This document shows positions 28,101-43,100 of a stretch of 64,000 bases of DNA, in pieces. The stretch is taken from the NCBI GenBank assembly GCA_037903475.1, contig JBAJFG010000096.1, positions 186,001-250,000 on the forward strand, in the 5' to 3' direction. The notes beneath the pieces were generated by a model, which did no database searches, was not told the DNA's origin, and saw only the letters and a program-made list of their open reading frames with translations. Source of the stretch: Ancylostoma caninum. Its lineage: Eukaryota > Nematoda > Chromadorea > Rhabditida > Ancylostomatidae. A program made the translations under genes and the position numbers. Numbering within the stretch: position 1 is the stretch's first letter; each line of letters starts with the position of its first letter.

Positions 28101-31100
28101 AAAAAAAGGGGGGGGAGGGAGAGATTGGTGGGCAACAAAATTAACAAAATTAGTGTACCTGCAGATCTCCGCTGACTGCTTCCACAACAGCTGAAAATCC
28201 AGGCGGTGGCCCGAAGCGTAGACGGCCTTGATCTCCTCCAAAAATGAAGCGGCAGCTAAAATATTGTTCTTCTATACAGGATAAAAAAGTGAACTTTTAA
28301 ACCGGGATCTAAATCCGCTTCCTAAAATAAGAGGGTTGCTATAAAATCTCCAACAACATATATTGGCCGAAGAACAAGTACTACCACGAGAAAGCAAAAC
28401 TCACCTGGAACAAGTATAACCTTTACTGTAAATCATATCATGTAAAGAAAGGAAGGCTTGATTCTAAGAAAAAAATTATTGAAAATTCGTCTGCTGACCT
28501 GACTTTTGCACTTAGCGACATCACAGGAAAGAAATACCCGTCGATATTGAAATTTCTATAGCTTGCGCCAATATCACGTCCATTCACGGTAAATCTAAAG
28601 CAAGAACACTTCAATAATAATATTACTTCACTTCAGAGTTGCATTTTCAGCTTCTCACCTGATCTCTGGCACATTCAAATCCAGCGCACATCCTACTACA
28701 TCGCCTTTCTCGAGTTTCTTCGGCGAGACAACTCGTCCTCTACCAGCAAAGAACACACGACGTCCATCGAATCCGTACGAGTAGAAGTCATCTCCTACGG
28801 CATTGCATCCCCATCTGAAGATGAACCATGTACAAAAAAAAGATAAAACTGAGTCTCCGGCAAAAATGAGAGGCAAAAGGAAAAAGAAAACAGGTACGCA
28901 AACAATTACTTGTCACCAGATCCTGGGAAAGGCTTGAACCCAACACTGTTCGCCCAACCAATCCGCAAGTAGGGAGACTAAATCACGGGATATGAGTAGT
29001 TAACACAAACAAAGCTTAATAATACATGAATCTGCATGATTTTAGCTAATGAACTTCGTCGCATTACTAAAGGTATTCCAAATTGTTGTCGTAGCTTTTT
29101 GAAGAGTGCCAACCGGACGTTTTTTTTTGCAGAGAATTTCCAGAAAAGCAGCGAAATTCCTCGAGTCCAAAAAGCCAGTGAGTAACCAGGATTCAACCAT
29201 AGAACACTAACTCCAGTGATCTTGTTGAAGCAATGAATCCACTTACCTCCTTGGTCATCTTCTCAATGTGCTCCACTTCAGCTTCGAAATACCATCTACG
29301 GAATAGGGCTGATCCTTCCACAACTCCAACCAAGACGTTTGGCATCATACTAAAACCATTACATCATCAGATCAATTCAAAATCACCAGTAATCAATATA
29401 TCCTGGCACACCTGCTGACATGGTCCCTCATTGCAGTTTGCAGTAATAGATCCTTTCCAGGAAGTAAGTAGGCAGTGATGAGATTCTGACTGCTTCTCAC
29501 GGCCATGCCATTTCCTTCGCATAGTGAGGATAAGACATCCAGAACCTAGAAGGATGTAAGATTGAGTGGGAGAAGGGCATTAGTTTACTCGGCTACACAT
29601 CAATGTGTATTGAAATTGCATGAAATTCTATCAAAGCCACTTCAAAATCATTAAGAATAGCAGCCTTCTTATACATTCAGCTGATATTTGTACTACAAAG
29701 ACATGTGCACTATTTAAATGCAACAAATAATGGAAAATGCTCACTTTCGGGTCTCGACCAACTTTCTCCAAAAGCGAGATGACAGAGCGGATATGGCCTT
29801 CGTTGATCATATTCAGAGCTTCCGGAGACTCAGTCAGTACACAATAGAGGACATCCAGAATACCTTAACCGCCACCGCTGCGATTAAAGATTAAAGAAGT
29901 TCATTCACAAAAGAGGAAAAAAATCCTAGCAAACATAGCTGTCTCGAGGATTTCATACCTTCAGCTGACTGCGGATTGCTGAGACGTCCGAACAGCCAGT
30001 CCAATCGTTGCGCTGCAGCAAACTGCGCGCAGTTGTAGTGATTCCCTTTGATCATAGCAGCTACCAGCAGATACAAATAAGTAGCAATCTCTTCCCACAT
30101 CATCTGAAAGCAGACAGAAATTTGTTCTCAGTAGAAGTCAAATCAAAAAGTCTTTTACATGAGTCTCTTCTCCAATGAGACCAGCAAAATCTGGCAACGC
30201 CTCCATTTGTGAGAATTTGTCGATGGTATCCAAGATCATGTTCAAGACGCCTTCCTCTTGGAAAAGGTCCTGCCTCGATCGAAGCGCGCGGAATCGGGTT
30301 TGCTTCTCTTCGAAGTCTAAATTGGCAAAATAAGACTACGTTCGATGAAAAAAAAATGAGGAGGAAAGCAGTAGGGAATTGAAATTTTAAAGAGTAAATC
30401 ATTGATAGACAGAGCAGAATTAAACAGTTTTGGCTCGGCAGTTCCATAGAACTCACCCTGTTCGTCACCTGGCTGCGAGAAGTACTCAATAAGATCCTCC
30501 ATAAGTTTCAACACCTCATTTAGATCCACTCGTGCCCAGTCGGCAGAATGGTGACCTTCATTTTGGAGCGCATCAATGCCTCTGAAAACATAGCTTCCCT
30601 AGGAAAAAAAACAACAAGACATCCCAAAACGCTCGTGAGCCTCAAAGGAAAGGAGCACAAGCTTAAAAGTGGCCTAGCAATTTTCTCTTCAAACTCAAGA
30701 CTATCAAATCTGCCTCTAACTCAGGTAGATACATCTAAAGACATTATTGATGTGATTTGTCGTCGTATTGGAGACGGCGCCCTCTTCACATGAGCGTTTT
30801 ACCTCATGCAATAAATATATAAATTGAACTAACTTTAAGAATCGATTCAGAACACTGGAGCATTTTCGGATGACACGAGCAGACTTGGACTCCTCTTCAA
30901 GTGCCATAAAGAATGTGTAGCAATCATCCATATGTCCATCTTTCAGGGCAACTGCTTTCTTTTCTTCCACCTTGAAGAGGGTCGATTTCAACATCAACAG
31001 TAAATTATGGCACAATTTATTGCGCAGCAGAGCTGTCGCTAACTGACCTTTCCCAGTCCCTTCTTGGTGACCTCAGACGTCTGGTAGGACATCCATAATT

Positions 31101-34100
31101 GGGTTTTTACATGTTGTATGAACGCATTCGTCTCACCATATTGAATCGTTGCGGCACCCATACCTTCTTCTTCCTTTTCATCAAGCATTTGCTTCTTGGG
31201 GTCCTGTACCAAAACAACGAACATAGAAACAAAGGAAAAACAAGGGCAAAATGGGTGAGATCAAGAAGAACAACAGAAACTACCTTGTTCTGGCACATTA
31301 CGAAAGCAGTAAGGTCGAAATCAGCTTTGTCTTTGTGGTAGAGCTGTACAGCGTTTTCTATCACTCCGAGATAACTGAAATAGTTATTAGTAAAAAATTT
31401 AATTTGATAAGGGGAGTATTTGTAAAAGTTGTAATACACTTACCGTCCACTAGTGATATGCTTGATTCTGAATAATTGTTCCCATCCAACCATAGCGCCA
31501 TGCCATTTCATGCGAATCAACTCAATTCGCCACAGAGATCTAGCCTGATTCACGGCTGCACCTCCTTCGTAGATTACCATGCTGAAGTAATAAGGGATTT
31601 CCAAAAAGATTATAGCTGCGCTATCTTTCTAATTCATCAAATCATCAATCATCCGTGAGATATTTAGCAAGCAAAACCTGGAACCCAGGCAGACAAAGCT
31701 CACTTGTGCTGTGGATGCTCACTCCAGTTTTCCGGAATCGTTAAACATTCGTCGTTACCGTGGAAAAGCCGCATCACGTCGTTTCCGAACACATAACCTT
31801 CAAGACAGAGCTTCAACAAAATATAAATAAAAGACTGGCATAAATCGAAGGAAGAAAGTGCATAACGAATTGGACACTGTTGCCTCCAGGCTCAAAAGGC
31901 AAATAGGAAGGCGAGATTCTTCAAAAATGAAGCTGAAGATGCGGATAGTACGGAAAACATTCGGAATAGTACAGTAAAAAACGAATTGTTTCACATAAAC
32001 CAAAAAAAAGCGGCAGAACAAATAAACAAATGGTAAACAAGTGCAATTGCAGAAGAAAATCTCACCCATGTTTCTGGTACGCACACTTCCCGAGCTCACA
32101 CTTTGTATATTCCATAATGTCTGATGGAAAGATGCAATGACCATGTAACCTTTGCTGTAGGCCATATGCTAAATTTTTAATTTTTTTTTCTCTCACCATG
32201 TTTTCTTTTGTTTTTCTAAGCAACAGCCGTCCTTACCAAGTAACGCTCGGTGGCGACACTAACGAGGATCACATCATCGCCGACGCGGACTTTTTCTCCT
32301 TCGGATCGTTGCTTGGAAGCCGGATGAATCGTCCACCAGCACGCTTCTCCTAGAAGTAAAATGTTGGTGCTCATAGATAATCTGTCTCTTTGGCCATCCG
32401 TCTAGTATCTGTGTCCGTCTCTGTCTGCTGTACGTCTCTATTTGTTTGTCCGTACTTCTATCTATCTGTCTGTCTCTCTCACTGACTGTCACTCTGTCTG
32501 TCTTTCACTTCAACAAACCTTCGTTCGTTTCCTGTACACCAACGTCAAACGCCAGCTTATCGTTCGAAGAACAAGATGAGAGACAGGCGAGGTACTGGAA
32601 ATAACCAGGTTGTCAATGGTTTCAGACCTTTCTTTAAGCATGAGTATATCCTAGAGTATTTTTTGGAGAGCGAAGGCGATAAACAAAGACGGCCGCTTAC
32701 CATTTCACTCTGCACATGTTTCAACTGAACAGCGTGACCATAAAGCAGAGTTTTATGTCCGCCAGCGCCAGAGGCAGACTTCTGAAAGCGGAAAAGGGTG
32801 AGAGTGCATTACGACGTGTACAAAAGAGTAAACATGGGTGAATCAGACAAGAATCAAGTTAAAAGTGAAATCCACAGACCATAATAGCCTCAAGATTCAA
32901 ACCTTCCTGTCCCAACCACTGAAGAAAGGAGAAGCCAGACCACCCATAAGGTGACGAGGGTGTTAAAAGATATTCAAATGAAGTGGCTTACGTGTTCCGA
33001 GTCGGCCGACATCATTTCCTGTAGTGCTCTCATGGACAGCGCATTGTCAATGTAGAGCATACATATAGCTATATCAGGTGGAATGTCCTTAAAAAAGAGG
33101 CTAAAAACGAACACGGATCAATAAATCAATGTTTCCGAATGCTCACCCTATCGGACACATTTTCTAAGGTGCACATCCTATTACCGAATCCTTCCGTGCA
33201 GAGGCATACTCGTTCAGAGCCGAGTACACCATCTCGATTATGTGATGCTATGCATGAAAGGCACACGATGTCGCCCTAGAAATGATAAATTCACAGATGC
33301 AGTAATCAGGTGATATTGTAGTGAAGGTGCAGCAGATTCGCAGTTTCTTTAGGTAAATTTTAGTTTTTATTTCTTTCAATGACCATTTTTCAGTTGCGTT
33401 GTGTGCATGTATATGATAAATCGTTCTCAGAACATTTATGCTGACTCACTTTAGAACTATTTATTGAAGCGCTCTTTTTTTTTCCAAAATCAGTTACATA
33501 TAGTAGGAGCTTCAAAAATTCTAATTATTCTATGTATCAGGTACCGGTACAGAACCAGCGGTTTACTTCACGCTCAAAAATAACCTTTTCCTAGTTGAAC
33601 CTATGCACATACCTACTACTTAGTACTACTTAACCCTTTGATTCCCATATTTGCCCCTCATTCAATACCTAAAATTTATAGGATCGACATCGATTGTCTC
33701 TGTCACTCTTTCAGTGAATGTTGCAGAATACCCTCAAACCGGGAGGGGGATATTTGGTAAAGACAGTTGTGAAGCAAATGCAATTGCGTGGTAATGTATC
33801 CATAGCTCCACTTATCTCGTTTCTGCTGTTTCTTTTTCTGAAGGGTACAAAAATAAGTACAAGAGAAAGATTGTTTTTAAAGTTTCTATGGTCAACATCG
33901 AATAACCTGGCGAAACAAATTACAGGTAGCATATGGAATGAATACTAACAGCTGGAGCTAGGCATCCAAATATAACTTTTGCTGATTTGTGTTCAGTTAC
34001 GATATCCGTGACTTCCTAGACCATTTCCGAGTGTTCGTTCATTCAGCTCTTGACCAAAGCATTTCACTTTAGCGCAGGATCTGACAAAGGAAGTGTACAA

Positions 34101-37100
34101 AAAAAGCTGGTCTATGATACGACCTATATGGGTGGTTAAACTAATATGATTTTACGGGATCTACTTGAAATCTGCTAATAGTCCACAGAAGCTCAGAATC
34201 CCAGGTAGATGATTTCCAACCATGCTGATCAGGGAGGATGCTATGGAATTGTGGCTTGTTGCATACTGTCGTATAACGCCTATTGCAGCTTTTGACGCTG
34301 GATTCAAATCTGTTTTCATCCTCATTGATTCTTGTCCCTGTGAGGAATTACGCCCATTTTTCGCAAAGGTATATGATAGGGCTGTACGAATACGAGAGCA
34401 CTTTTCATAAAAGCAGTCAGTTGTGGCACAAAGGTAGGTCCCTCGCTTTTAATGAACATGCTGGCAGTATCAAGTCCAATTGTGTGTGCCATTTTTTCAA
34501 AGCTTCTGTGAACCATTCGCAAATTTCAAGTATAGCCTCTAACATCATTCTAGATAGGCTCTCAAACTTTGTGAGTGTCGTCCACGCTTAGGTTTGTGTT
34601 CGCGCACTTCCCTTGTGAATGCTGGCGCTAACTCGATAACCCTTTTCGCATTGAAAACAAGGTCAGATCGAGATATTTGGGATGCTATTTCTGTTCCTGT
34701 GCTGTTTCTATGCTCCTGATCTAATTATACAGAGGGGATCGGTATGGTGCACATTACAATTTGGACCGCAACATGAGAGTCCTGACATTTTGCCCGGACA
34801 TTGCATTTAATTTCTTCGGATTGGTTCGATTTTAATAGAATCACAGTTCACAGGCGCCTGCCTGTGAAGCTTGGAGATTTTACAGCGGAAACATATCGCA
34901 TAAACATTACCGGCGCTACATAATCGCTTGATTCTAATGTGTTTGCGACATGCAGCACGTACCAGATGGTTTCTGTCACGCCATAGCCGCACATGATTTT
35001 GTCTCAAATTATTCGAGAAAAGGAAGCAGAACAGCTCAAACTTTCCACAGTTCCATAGGTGATTCGCAGGAAAAGTCGAAAATAGGTCTATTCAAAAGTC
35101 TCTAAAATCGGGTGAATTCAGCTAGAATTCTCAACCTTTGTTCAGCGATTCAGAAGGCAAAACAGCTTCGGATACGCTAGCGTTTCCAAAATTCGGCCTA
35201 TTCGTGATTTCATGACCTCTTTTTGCATCCACCAGCATCAGTGACACGAGCCGCTGCGCAAATTGAAATTCTTTTTATCTTGAAGTTGTGGCAGATGGTA
35301 GTATTTTCTGTTTACTCGCATTTATCTCACCTTTGTCACATACTGATAATCCTCGCGAACATCGCCTAGTAAATCGTAGTCCATTTCTACTATTAACTAG
35401 TTCCGCAGACGATAGCGATGAATGGAAATCAATGCAGAACAAACATATCAGTCTATCATACTGAAAATTCGCAATTCGCATGGGAAGCGACTTCGTTTGT
35501 CTGATGAATGGGTGAGAATTCCTCGGAAACCCTGTCTATTTTCACATGCAGAAGGTAAACTAGAGAATCGGCATAGACGTGAGAGAGTGAAGAAGGTTCA
35601 AAGAAGCGAGAAAAATAGAATGGAGAAATGGAGAGAAGCAAAAAACAGACATCAGTTAGCAAATATCTGGAAGCTAGGTAGTGGCAAGAATGACTCGAAC
35701 ATCAGAGATGATATCAATCATGTGAGGGTGACTGGAATGATCCGGCCAAAGACTAAGGAGTGGACAAGGCGGTTACCTCCTACGAACGGTAAAGGACAAA
35801 CTATGGAAGACTGACTGAATGAATGAATGAATGAATGAATGAATGAATGAGTGAATGAATGGATGAATGAGTGAATGAATGGATGAATAAATGAATCAAT
35901 GAATAAATTAATGAATGAATGAACAAATTAAATGGATTAAAAAGGCTCCCAAAAGTGTGTTTCGCATTTTCCGATATGTTTTCATGCAAAAAATGGAAAA
36001 TCATCCTTTAGAAAACTCAGAATAGATGTATTCACAACATCTCATGCTGCTAGGATGAGCCTAGGTGTTATCCGTGGATCGTCAAGAGGTTCGACACGCG
36101 AGCCGCCGTACGGCGGCCGCATAAGTGTTTATCGTTGTTCTTGATAGTGGGATAGTCGTATCTGGGCTGCTCTATAGAGATATCCAATCTATGTGCACTG
36201 GGCGGCGATCCAGTTACATCCTGAGCATCCAGTTATAAGTGCACATAGTAAAAAAGGATAGTAAAAACAAAATTATGCAAGAGTTCTGAAATTTAATGTG
36301 AGTGAGATTGCTAACAGAGCTTGCCCTTTGATGGTAGAAATATTAAACTGTTGACTTAAGACCAAATGTGCTGGAAATACTGGATTTCACAAGATATGCG
36401 CCTTCACTACCATAGATGGTACAGAAAAAAGCATAAGTCATCATTTTATCTTCACTTCTAATCCACCAAACTATGGATGTAATGAGTTAGTATAAGGCAT
36501 TCCGGGCATTGAATTAAAAAGTTGACAAGATAGATGCAGCTTCAAGGATAATAATCAAATGAAAAAGAATTGAGAACGACCGACATCCAGGAAAAAGTGC
36601 CCAGCATACATATTCGATAAGGTTAAGGAACCGGGTATCCCTTAGATTGTTCTGTGCATGAGAAAAAATGCACGAGGAGCTAAATGGTTGTGCTCCTCTT
36701 CTTCAGCCCCAGATGAAGTCTTGAAAAAAAAAGAAAAATAATCTCAATGGAACAAAATTGGTATTATATCTAAGGAAATAACTAACAAAAAGGACCATAC
36801 TGATATACTGAGGCAATAATTCGAAAAGTAACGGTCACTCCGTGCTTGGACATGTTGAGAGCGAGCTTTTGCCCCGCGGGTGAACTCACAACTTAGCCAT
36901 AAAACTTTTATTACGCACTGGAGAGCCACACTCCAGATGGGGCTACGAATAAAGACTCTTCCATGGAGTATCGATTCCGCATCAGGGTTTCAATTTAAGC
37001 CGATATAAGCCCATTCACGAAGTTTTAATTTAGATGCGTCTAGTGCGAAAGGGCAAGAAAAGGTTGGAAACTAGTTGAAAACAAAGGTTCAAGAAAATCT

Positions 37101-40100
37101 ATAAGATCATTTGCACATGCAAGCTGCTCCTTTGATAAATAATTCATAGGACTGCATTAGTTAGTAGTAAACAGGAAGCTTCCATATGTCAAACATGAAA
37201 AGTCTGCTTCACAGGGTCGCTTCTCGGGTGGCATCTATAAATCACTGGGAATGGATACGGCCGGCCTCCGCGAACGTTCACCGCTAGTCCAAATACATGT
37301 TATGCAAGGCGAAAGAACGGCTAAAGTACTGGTATTTCAAGAAGCAGAGCAGCTGCCACTATCACCGATTGTTTCTTGATGATGGAAAAGAAAACCCATT
37401 GACAGATATCCTATCTGGCAGACCAGCTGGTTTTGAAGACATCGAACTCACAAAAATTCTCCAAAGTCAGCAAATAAACTTCACTAGATTGGTTAGCTTA
37501 TAGGGATTAGTTTAATTTTAGGTCCACTATGTCAAAGGGCTGATGCAGCGTTACGCAGTGAATGCAAAGATGAAGGAATGTGACAGTTTTTGATCATTCG
37601 TTGTCTTTTGAAGCAACTTGTACAGGTAACAAAATACAGAGCGTCATTCCAGGGAACTAGCACATGATTATGTAGAAAAAAAGCATCACACGTAACTCAG
37701 AAAAAGTTTTTTTTTGAAAATTTCAAAAATACATCAAGTAAGACAATACTAGTGCAGAATTTTGAAAAGAAAAAAGATAAAGACAGAGAAACAGTAGAAA
37801 TAAAGAACAAGAAGAAGGAAAAACAAAGAAGAGCGAGAAAAAGAGATAGAATACGGCTACAGATACATGTCTTTGCAGCATATGCACCAATTAATCAAGC
37901 TATGTATAACTGCACGCTAAAAAAATCGTCCGCGTGACCGCCTTATGACGAATTGGGTTATTAATTGTCCTTAGCTGCTTCAGCGGCAGCTGTAATGTAA
38001 TAAAGTAATAACACATGGTTCTCATTTAATGTGACCGTCTAAAATTTATTCGGTTTTGCTCGCTTGTTTTGATTAATTTCATATAACGTTGTGTAGGTAT
38101 AAAGACTTCCAAAGCACAAAACAAGTATGTATCGCTCACAGTTACTTTCAAAACACATCAAAAAGCTATGTTTTCGCATTAAAATATGGTTTCTGAAGCT
38201 GATATCTATGAATTTTTCATATAAACGAGGCTTACAGTACCCATAATCGTGGCTAGACCAATCAAACGAACCTAATAATTCTTTAACCTGATAAATTTAG
38301 GTGGGCACTCCAGAAAAGAAACTCTTGACAAAGAAAGAAACAAGAAGGAAGAATGCCACCATACGAAAGACGCATCTCATTCAAGTAAAATCATCTAGTC
38401 TCAGCAAGGAACAAATATGATGCAAAGCGAAAACGCTGCTAAATTTCTGGCAGTTTCCTAAGGAGCGGTTTCTTTTTGGGTGGCACCCATGAAACACATA
38501 TCATAGAATGGGTAAGTCCCGACTTCCCTAACGTTTACGCTACCAATCAACCAAAAATATGTATGTTTTTTCCCTGTGGAGACTAAGATTTCCCTGATTT
38601 AACAGTCTCTTCAGTGGAAGAATTGTCTTTGAAAGCAAAACTGCACAATACATATGCTTTATCGCCGAAAATGCATCTGAATAGCTACATATACATTTAA
38701 TGCGCATATTTAGAACTCAAATTTCTTGACAATTAGAAGGAATCCGAACGGGATCGAATTTGAAATTGAATCACATAGAATTCAGTAGTTGTGTGCCGGT
38801 CGATAAGTCTTACTATAAAGAATAAAACAATTTTGTAGCGCTCCAGAAATACTGAGGGCTTATTACCTTCATAAACTTCAAAAACACTGGAACTTATAAC
38901 AGCATTTGTTGAAAAAGTGGAAAGGCAATCCTACTTAACGGCTAAGAAGTCTTTGTTTTGCTTCTTCTGTGGCTTTGAAATGGAATAGATAAATGAGAAG
39001 GACATAAAAAAGACAGAAATAAATGCTTCACTACAAATACAAAGCTTATTTCATTGAGCACGTTATAAAAACATTCATTAGAAATGCGAGACCGCGTTGA
39101 GAGCAGCATGAAAGCATAGGCTGAAAGCTCACATGTAATAGCGAAGATGAAGCCGCAGGCTTATGTTACTGTAAACATTCTAATCTCGTGGATTCTTTGT
39201 TTTATATTACATCACGGGTGGCAGACGCTTATTGCGAGAAGCAGTGGCAGATATAAATGGAAGAAACTCAAAGAATATTCAACAGGCATTTTCGGAGAAG
39301 TAAACTAAGCGAGCAGTACAAGGAAAAAAAGGCTCCGATTTCTACCGGCATACTAAGACTCCTCGAAGAAGACGGTGAAAGTGAGTGGATAGGAAAAATG
39401 AAAAAAGAACGGATTGTTGAGCAGATTGAAACCAGTCGAGTAAATTTTTCTTCATTAGTCGTTGTGTCAGCTCCTCCCAGGAGATCGGCTGCCACGGAAT
39501 ACTAATTCATCAACGGGTCTCCGTAATGCGATATGAGCAGCGATGAGCAGTTCCAGCGAGATGGCGAATAAATGCGAGAAAAACTGACACGTCAAGAGAT
39601 ATTCTTCGGATGACGCCGTCAATTTCGCACTAATCCCGAGAAAACGATTTTAATTTCATTTTAATTTCAAAATTCACCTTTAAAGCGCAAAACAAACCCA
39701 CTAGGGTCCCAAAGAAAAGACTGCCAATTTTCCGTAAAATGTATTTATTTATTTATTACGCACGTAATTCACAGAATGAGCTGTAGAAGGTGTTGGGAGC
39801 TCTCGTCAAAACTACATACTATGAGTAAGCTATGCAATCATGCAGGTGGAGCCTCAGATGAAAACAACTCGCAATTAAACCCCTATGGGGTGATTTAACT
39901 GGAACCTAGGCAATAACATAAACAAATATGTAGTCATTTCATCTTCAAGAGGTTTTTCTTTTTGTTTTCTCCATTGCTCCCTCTGATGCCTATTCTAATT
40001 CAGGAATTATTTATTTCCAAAACAACGTTTAGCACCTTGGAAAGGAAATGCAAAAAAAAAAGGCAGAGAGAAATAAAAAACAACTTTAAGATTTACAATC

Positions 40101-43100
40101 ATTGTTTATCTGCGGTGTGTAAGCCAAATTAAGCATATAAACTATGCGTAATTGAAAAAAAAACTCGTGGAATCATGTTCAAAAACAAATAAGATTTCCA
40201 TCTTTTCCGGAAATGACGGTTTTCCCGAACGGAAAGGATAGTTCTGAGGACAGCATAGATAGCCGAGAGATTTCGTCGTTAGAATTCATGTCCGTCGCCA
40301 CCAACTTCAATCCGAGCGCTGGTGTTAACTTGGAGGCGATGAGAGAGTTGTCGAGTTTCCCGGAGTGGGCAAGGACTGTGTCTATGCATTAGTCCAACCA
40401 AAATCCTTTCTTTTACAGCAGTGTTGGAATGGGGCTGCCCAATCAGACGGCCGATACAAGGGTTGAACAAATGAGGATGTAAAAAAAGAGCGCCACTGCA
40501 ACTGCTGAAGGGAAAATAATCCAAGAAGACACTAGCCTAATCAACAATTCCAGTGGTCCAACTGTAAGTCGCGGATAAGAAGGGCAGTGGAACACAAACA
40601 ATAGAGGCTCAATGGCGTTCAACGCGTATTTATCATCCTTAAAGGCACCCGCTCAAAACGCATGTTTGGGATGAGATTTTGCCGGACTTCGTGGTTCTTA
40701 GTGATCTGGGACCCATAACTAATGCCAATGGGTGGGTGTGGCGCGTTATACGTGGAAAGGGGGGTGCGGCCAAACTCTACTATTGGTCAGTTCAGCTAGT
40801 AGGTCAATTTCAGGGCCTGTTAGCGCCGCCCACTCCACGTATAACGCTCCACACTCCCATTGGGTTAATGGTTAAATTGCGCGTAAAAACAAAAGAAGTT
40901 TACGAATTCGGGGTGCTGTTTCAGTGCATCTGTTCGCGCTGTCATTGACATTTAAAGGTTCAGCTACACAGAAGTCCCGCACTATAGCGCATGTGATCAG
41001 GCCTGAGTAAGCTGGCCTGATCACATGCGCTATAATGAGGAATTCTGTGTAGCTGTAATGGTAATTCGAATCGCAATCATGAACACGTGCAAAGCAGCTA
41101 TGTTCGTGATTGCAATTCGAATTTCTTTGCTGATAAGTGATTATTCTCTGTGTTCGTTTGACATTCGTGATGTGCTCGCAGAGTTTGTCACCACTGGCAT
41201 CTCAAATCAACGTCGACAATTTAGACGGTTACTGACTTTAAGACTAATGATTTTCGAAATTACAGAGACTAAGCAGAGAAGGATTAAAACTGGAGAGTAG
41301 CAAAGCGTTAGTAAAACCACCCGAATAAGTCACTTGAGGAGATAAGAAATAAGGAAACATACGTATGCATAAAAAGTGCACAGAAAAACATAAAATTAAA
41401 AAAATACTCTGAAGAAGAGGAGAAATGGGTCACTGGAAATGCCAAGAAAAAGTGATCAACATTTTTGGAAGCATTCCTATGGAGTTTCTTTTCTTTGTTT
41501 TTCTAGAAAACAATTAATGCTTCTTTTGTAACCGAAGAGAGACAAGTAAATGTAGCAAGAGAGAAAAGAAAAGAGAAAATACAGAATGAACAAAAGATAC
41601 AAACGTATGTATGTGGTGAAATGATTCAAGGATTAATTTCCCCTAATTTCACCCAGGGCAGCACTGCAAAATGGGTAAAAACAACACGTTCAGATAATGA
41701 AAGAGATGATGAAGGAAATGGGAAAGCGAGCGCGAGAAACTTCTTGAGAATTTCAAAAAACAAGAACGGGTAGGTGATCCTGATTGGTACGAATTAGGTG
41801 AAGGCGCTTAATGAACTTAGCATCCTGATTATGGGCATTAAGAATGATCAGGGGCCTACTTCAACGATGTCAACACTACATGTTTACTAAAGAGTGGCCG
41901 CAGTAACTCATCCGCTGAATCCTAGTCTTGGTATCAAATCTGCAGGCGAGCAGCGTGTAAAGTCTCGTTATCCCCTCTCTCGGCCTCTCTGCTCAGTGGC
42001 GAGGGTGTTAGTGAGATCGAAGAGAGGGCGACGAGGCGAGAGCAGCCGCACTCTTTAACCCCCTCATGGATGCGTCCGAACGTATGATTGAAAAGGAGCG
42101 GAGCTGCGAAGACCGGAGATCAAATATGAAAAATGTATGACTACCGAAGAGATAAAAACTTTAGAAAAATTATTAATGAGGGGAGCAGCCAGGGCAGTGC
42201 TCAGAGTGAATGGCGATTCAATAGGACACAAATGTATAAGTGCACAAATGTAGCCCTCTGCGCCCTATCAACAGAAAGCAAGTTAGAGGACAAGTCTGCA
42301 GACCAAAAGCGCGAACAAAGACTGCGTGATGAGGGGACTGCTGTGAAGAAGCTGCTGTGAAGATGTGTACTAATTGGTGATCAATGCAAGTACAAAGTAA
42401 AGCAATGCGGCTTCTGCACACAACACTGCAGATGTTCGTCTTCACGCTGCAGCAATGGATGGAATGTGCTACATTGACAAAGTGACATCTAGGAAGAAAT
42501 ATTCACGTAATTTGTGTCCTGATAGCAACGGAATAGATGTGGGCAACAGGATCGGTAGTATAGAAATTTGAATATAATATAGAATTTTAAAAAAAATGAA
42601 GGACCCTTTCAGGTACCAAAGATGGCAACCACGTCAAAATCCCATTCAAAGAAAGATCATAACAATATTGGGTAGATTCAAGAAAGGGAATTATTTCTAA
42701 TTAGTTACCATGACTAGTTTGTTATCAGTGAGGCCTGAGGTAAAAAAAAAACAAACATTTTTGGAAGCAACATAAGGTTTCCCAGACCCATTTAGACCTT
42801 CTTCCGACGTTTTCTCGAAGCAACTACCCACAATGGTATCCATAGTCCAGTGACATGGTGATTTTGAAAAAAAAAGTTTCTTGTAGTAGTGTAACAGTGA
42901 ATTTCGGTGAAACCGTGAGGATTTATGATGTTTGAGGTTCCTCCAATTCAAGAAAATGCAGGAAAATGTGATCCAAGTTGAAACACAGATTTACGATGTA
43001 GACGCTTATTAGCCTTTATCAAAATGTTGAGCCCACTTTTTCTCCTGAAGATAAGATCTATTTGTATTTTCTCATAGACTGCGTCTATACTTATGAAACG

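Noticed and set aside
34860..35000. Minus-strand [10 protein letters not shown], similar to the YGxTE motif of AMP-binding enzymes
   Set aside because: The downstream residues do not follow the adenylate-forming enzyme consensus and the frame is under 50 codons.
41880..42070. TAAAGAGTGGCCGC ... GCAGCCGCACTCTTTA as another MITE
   Set aside because: Arms are short and diverged, and no target duplication is evident; too weak to annotate.
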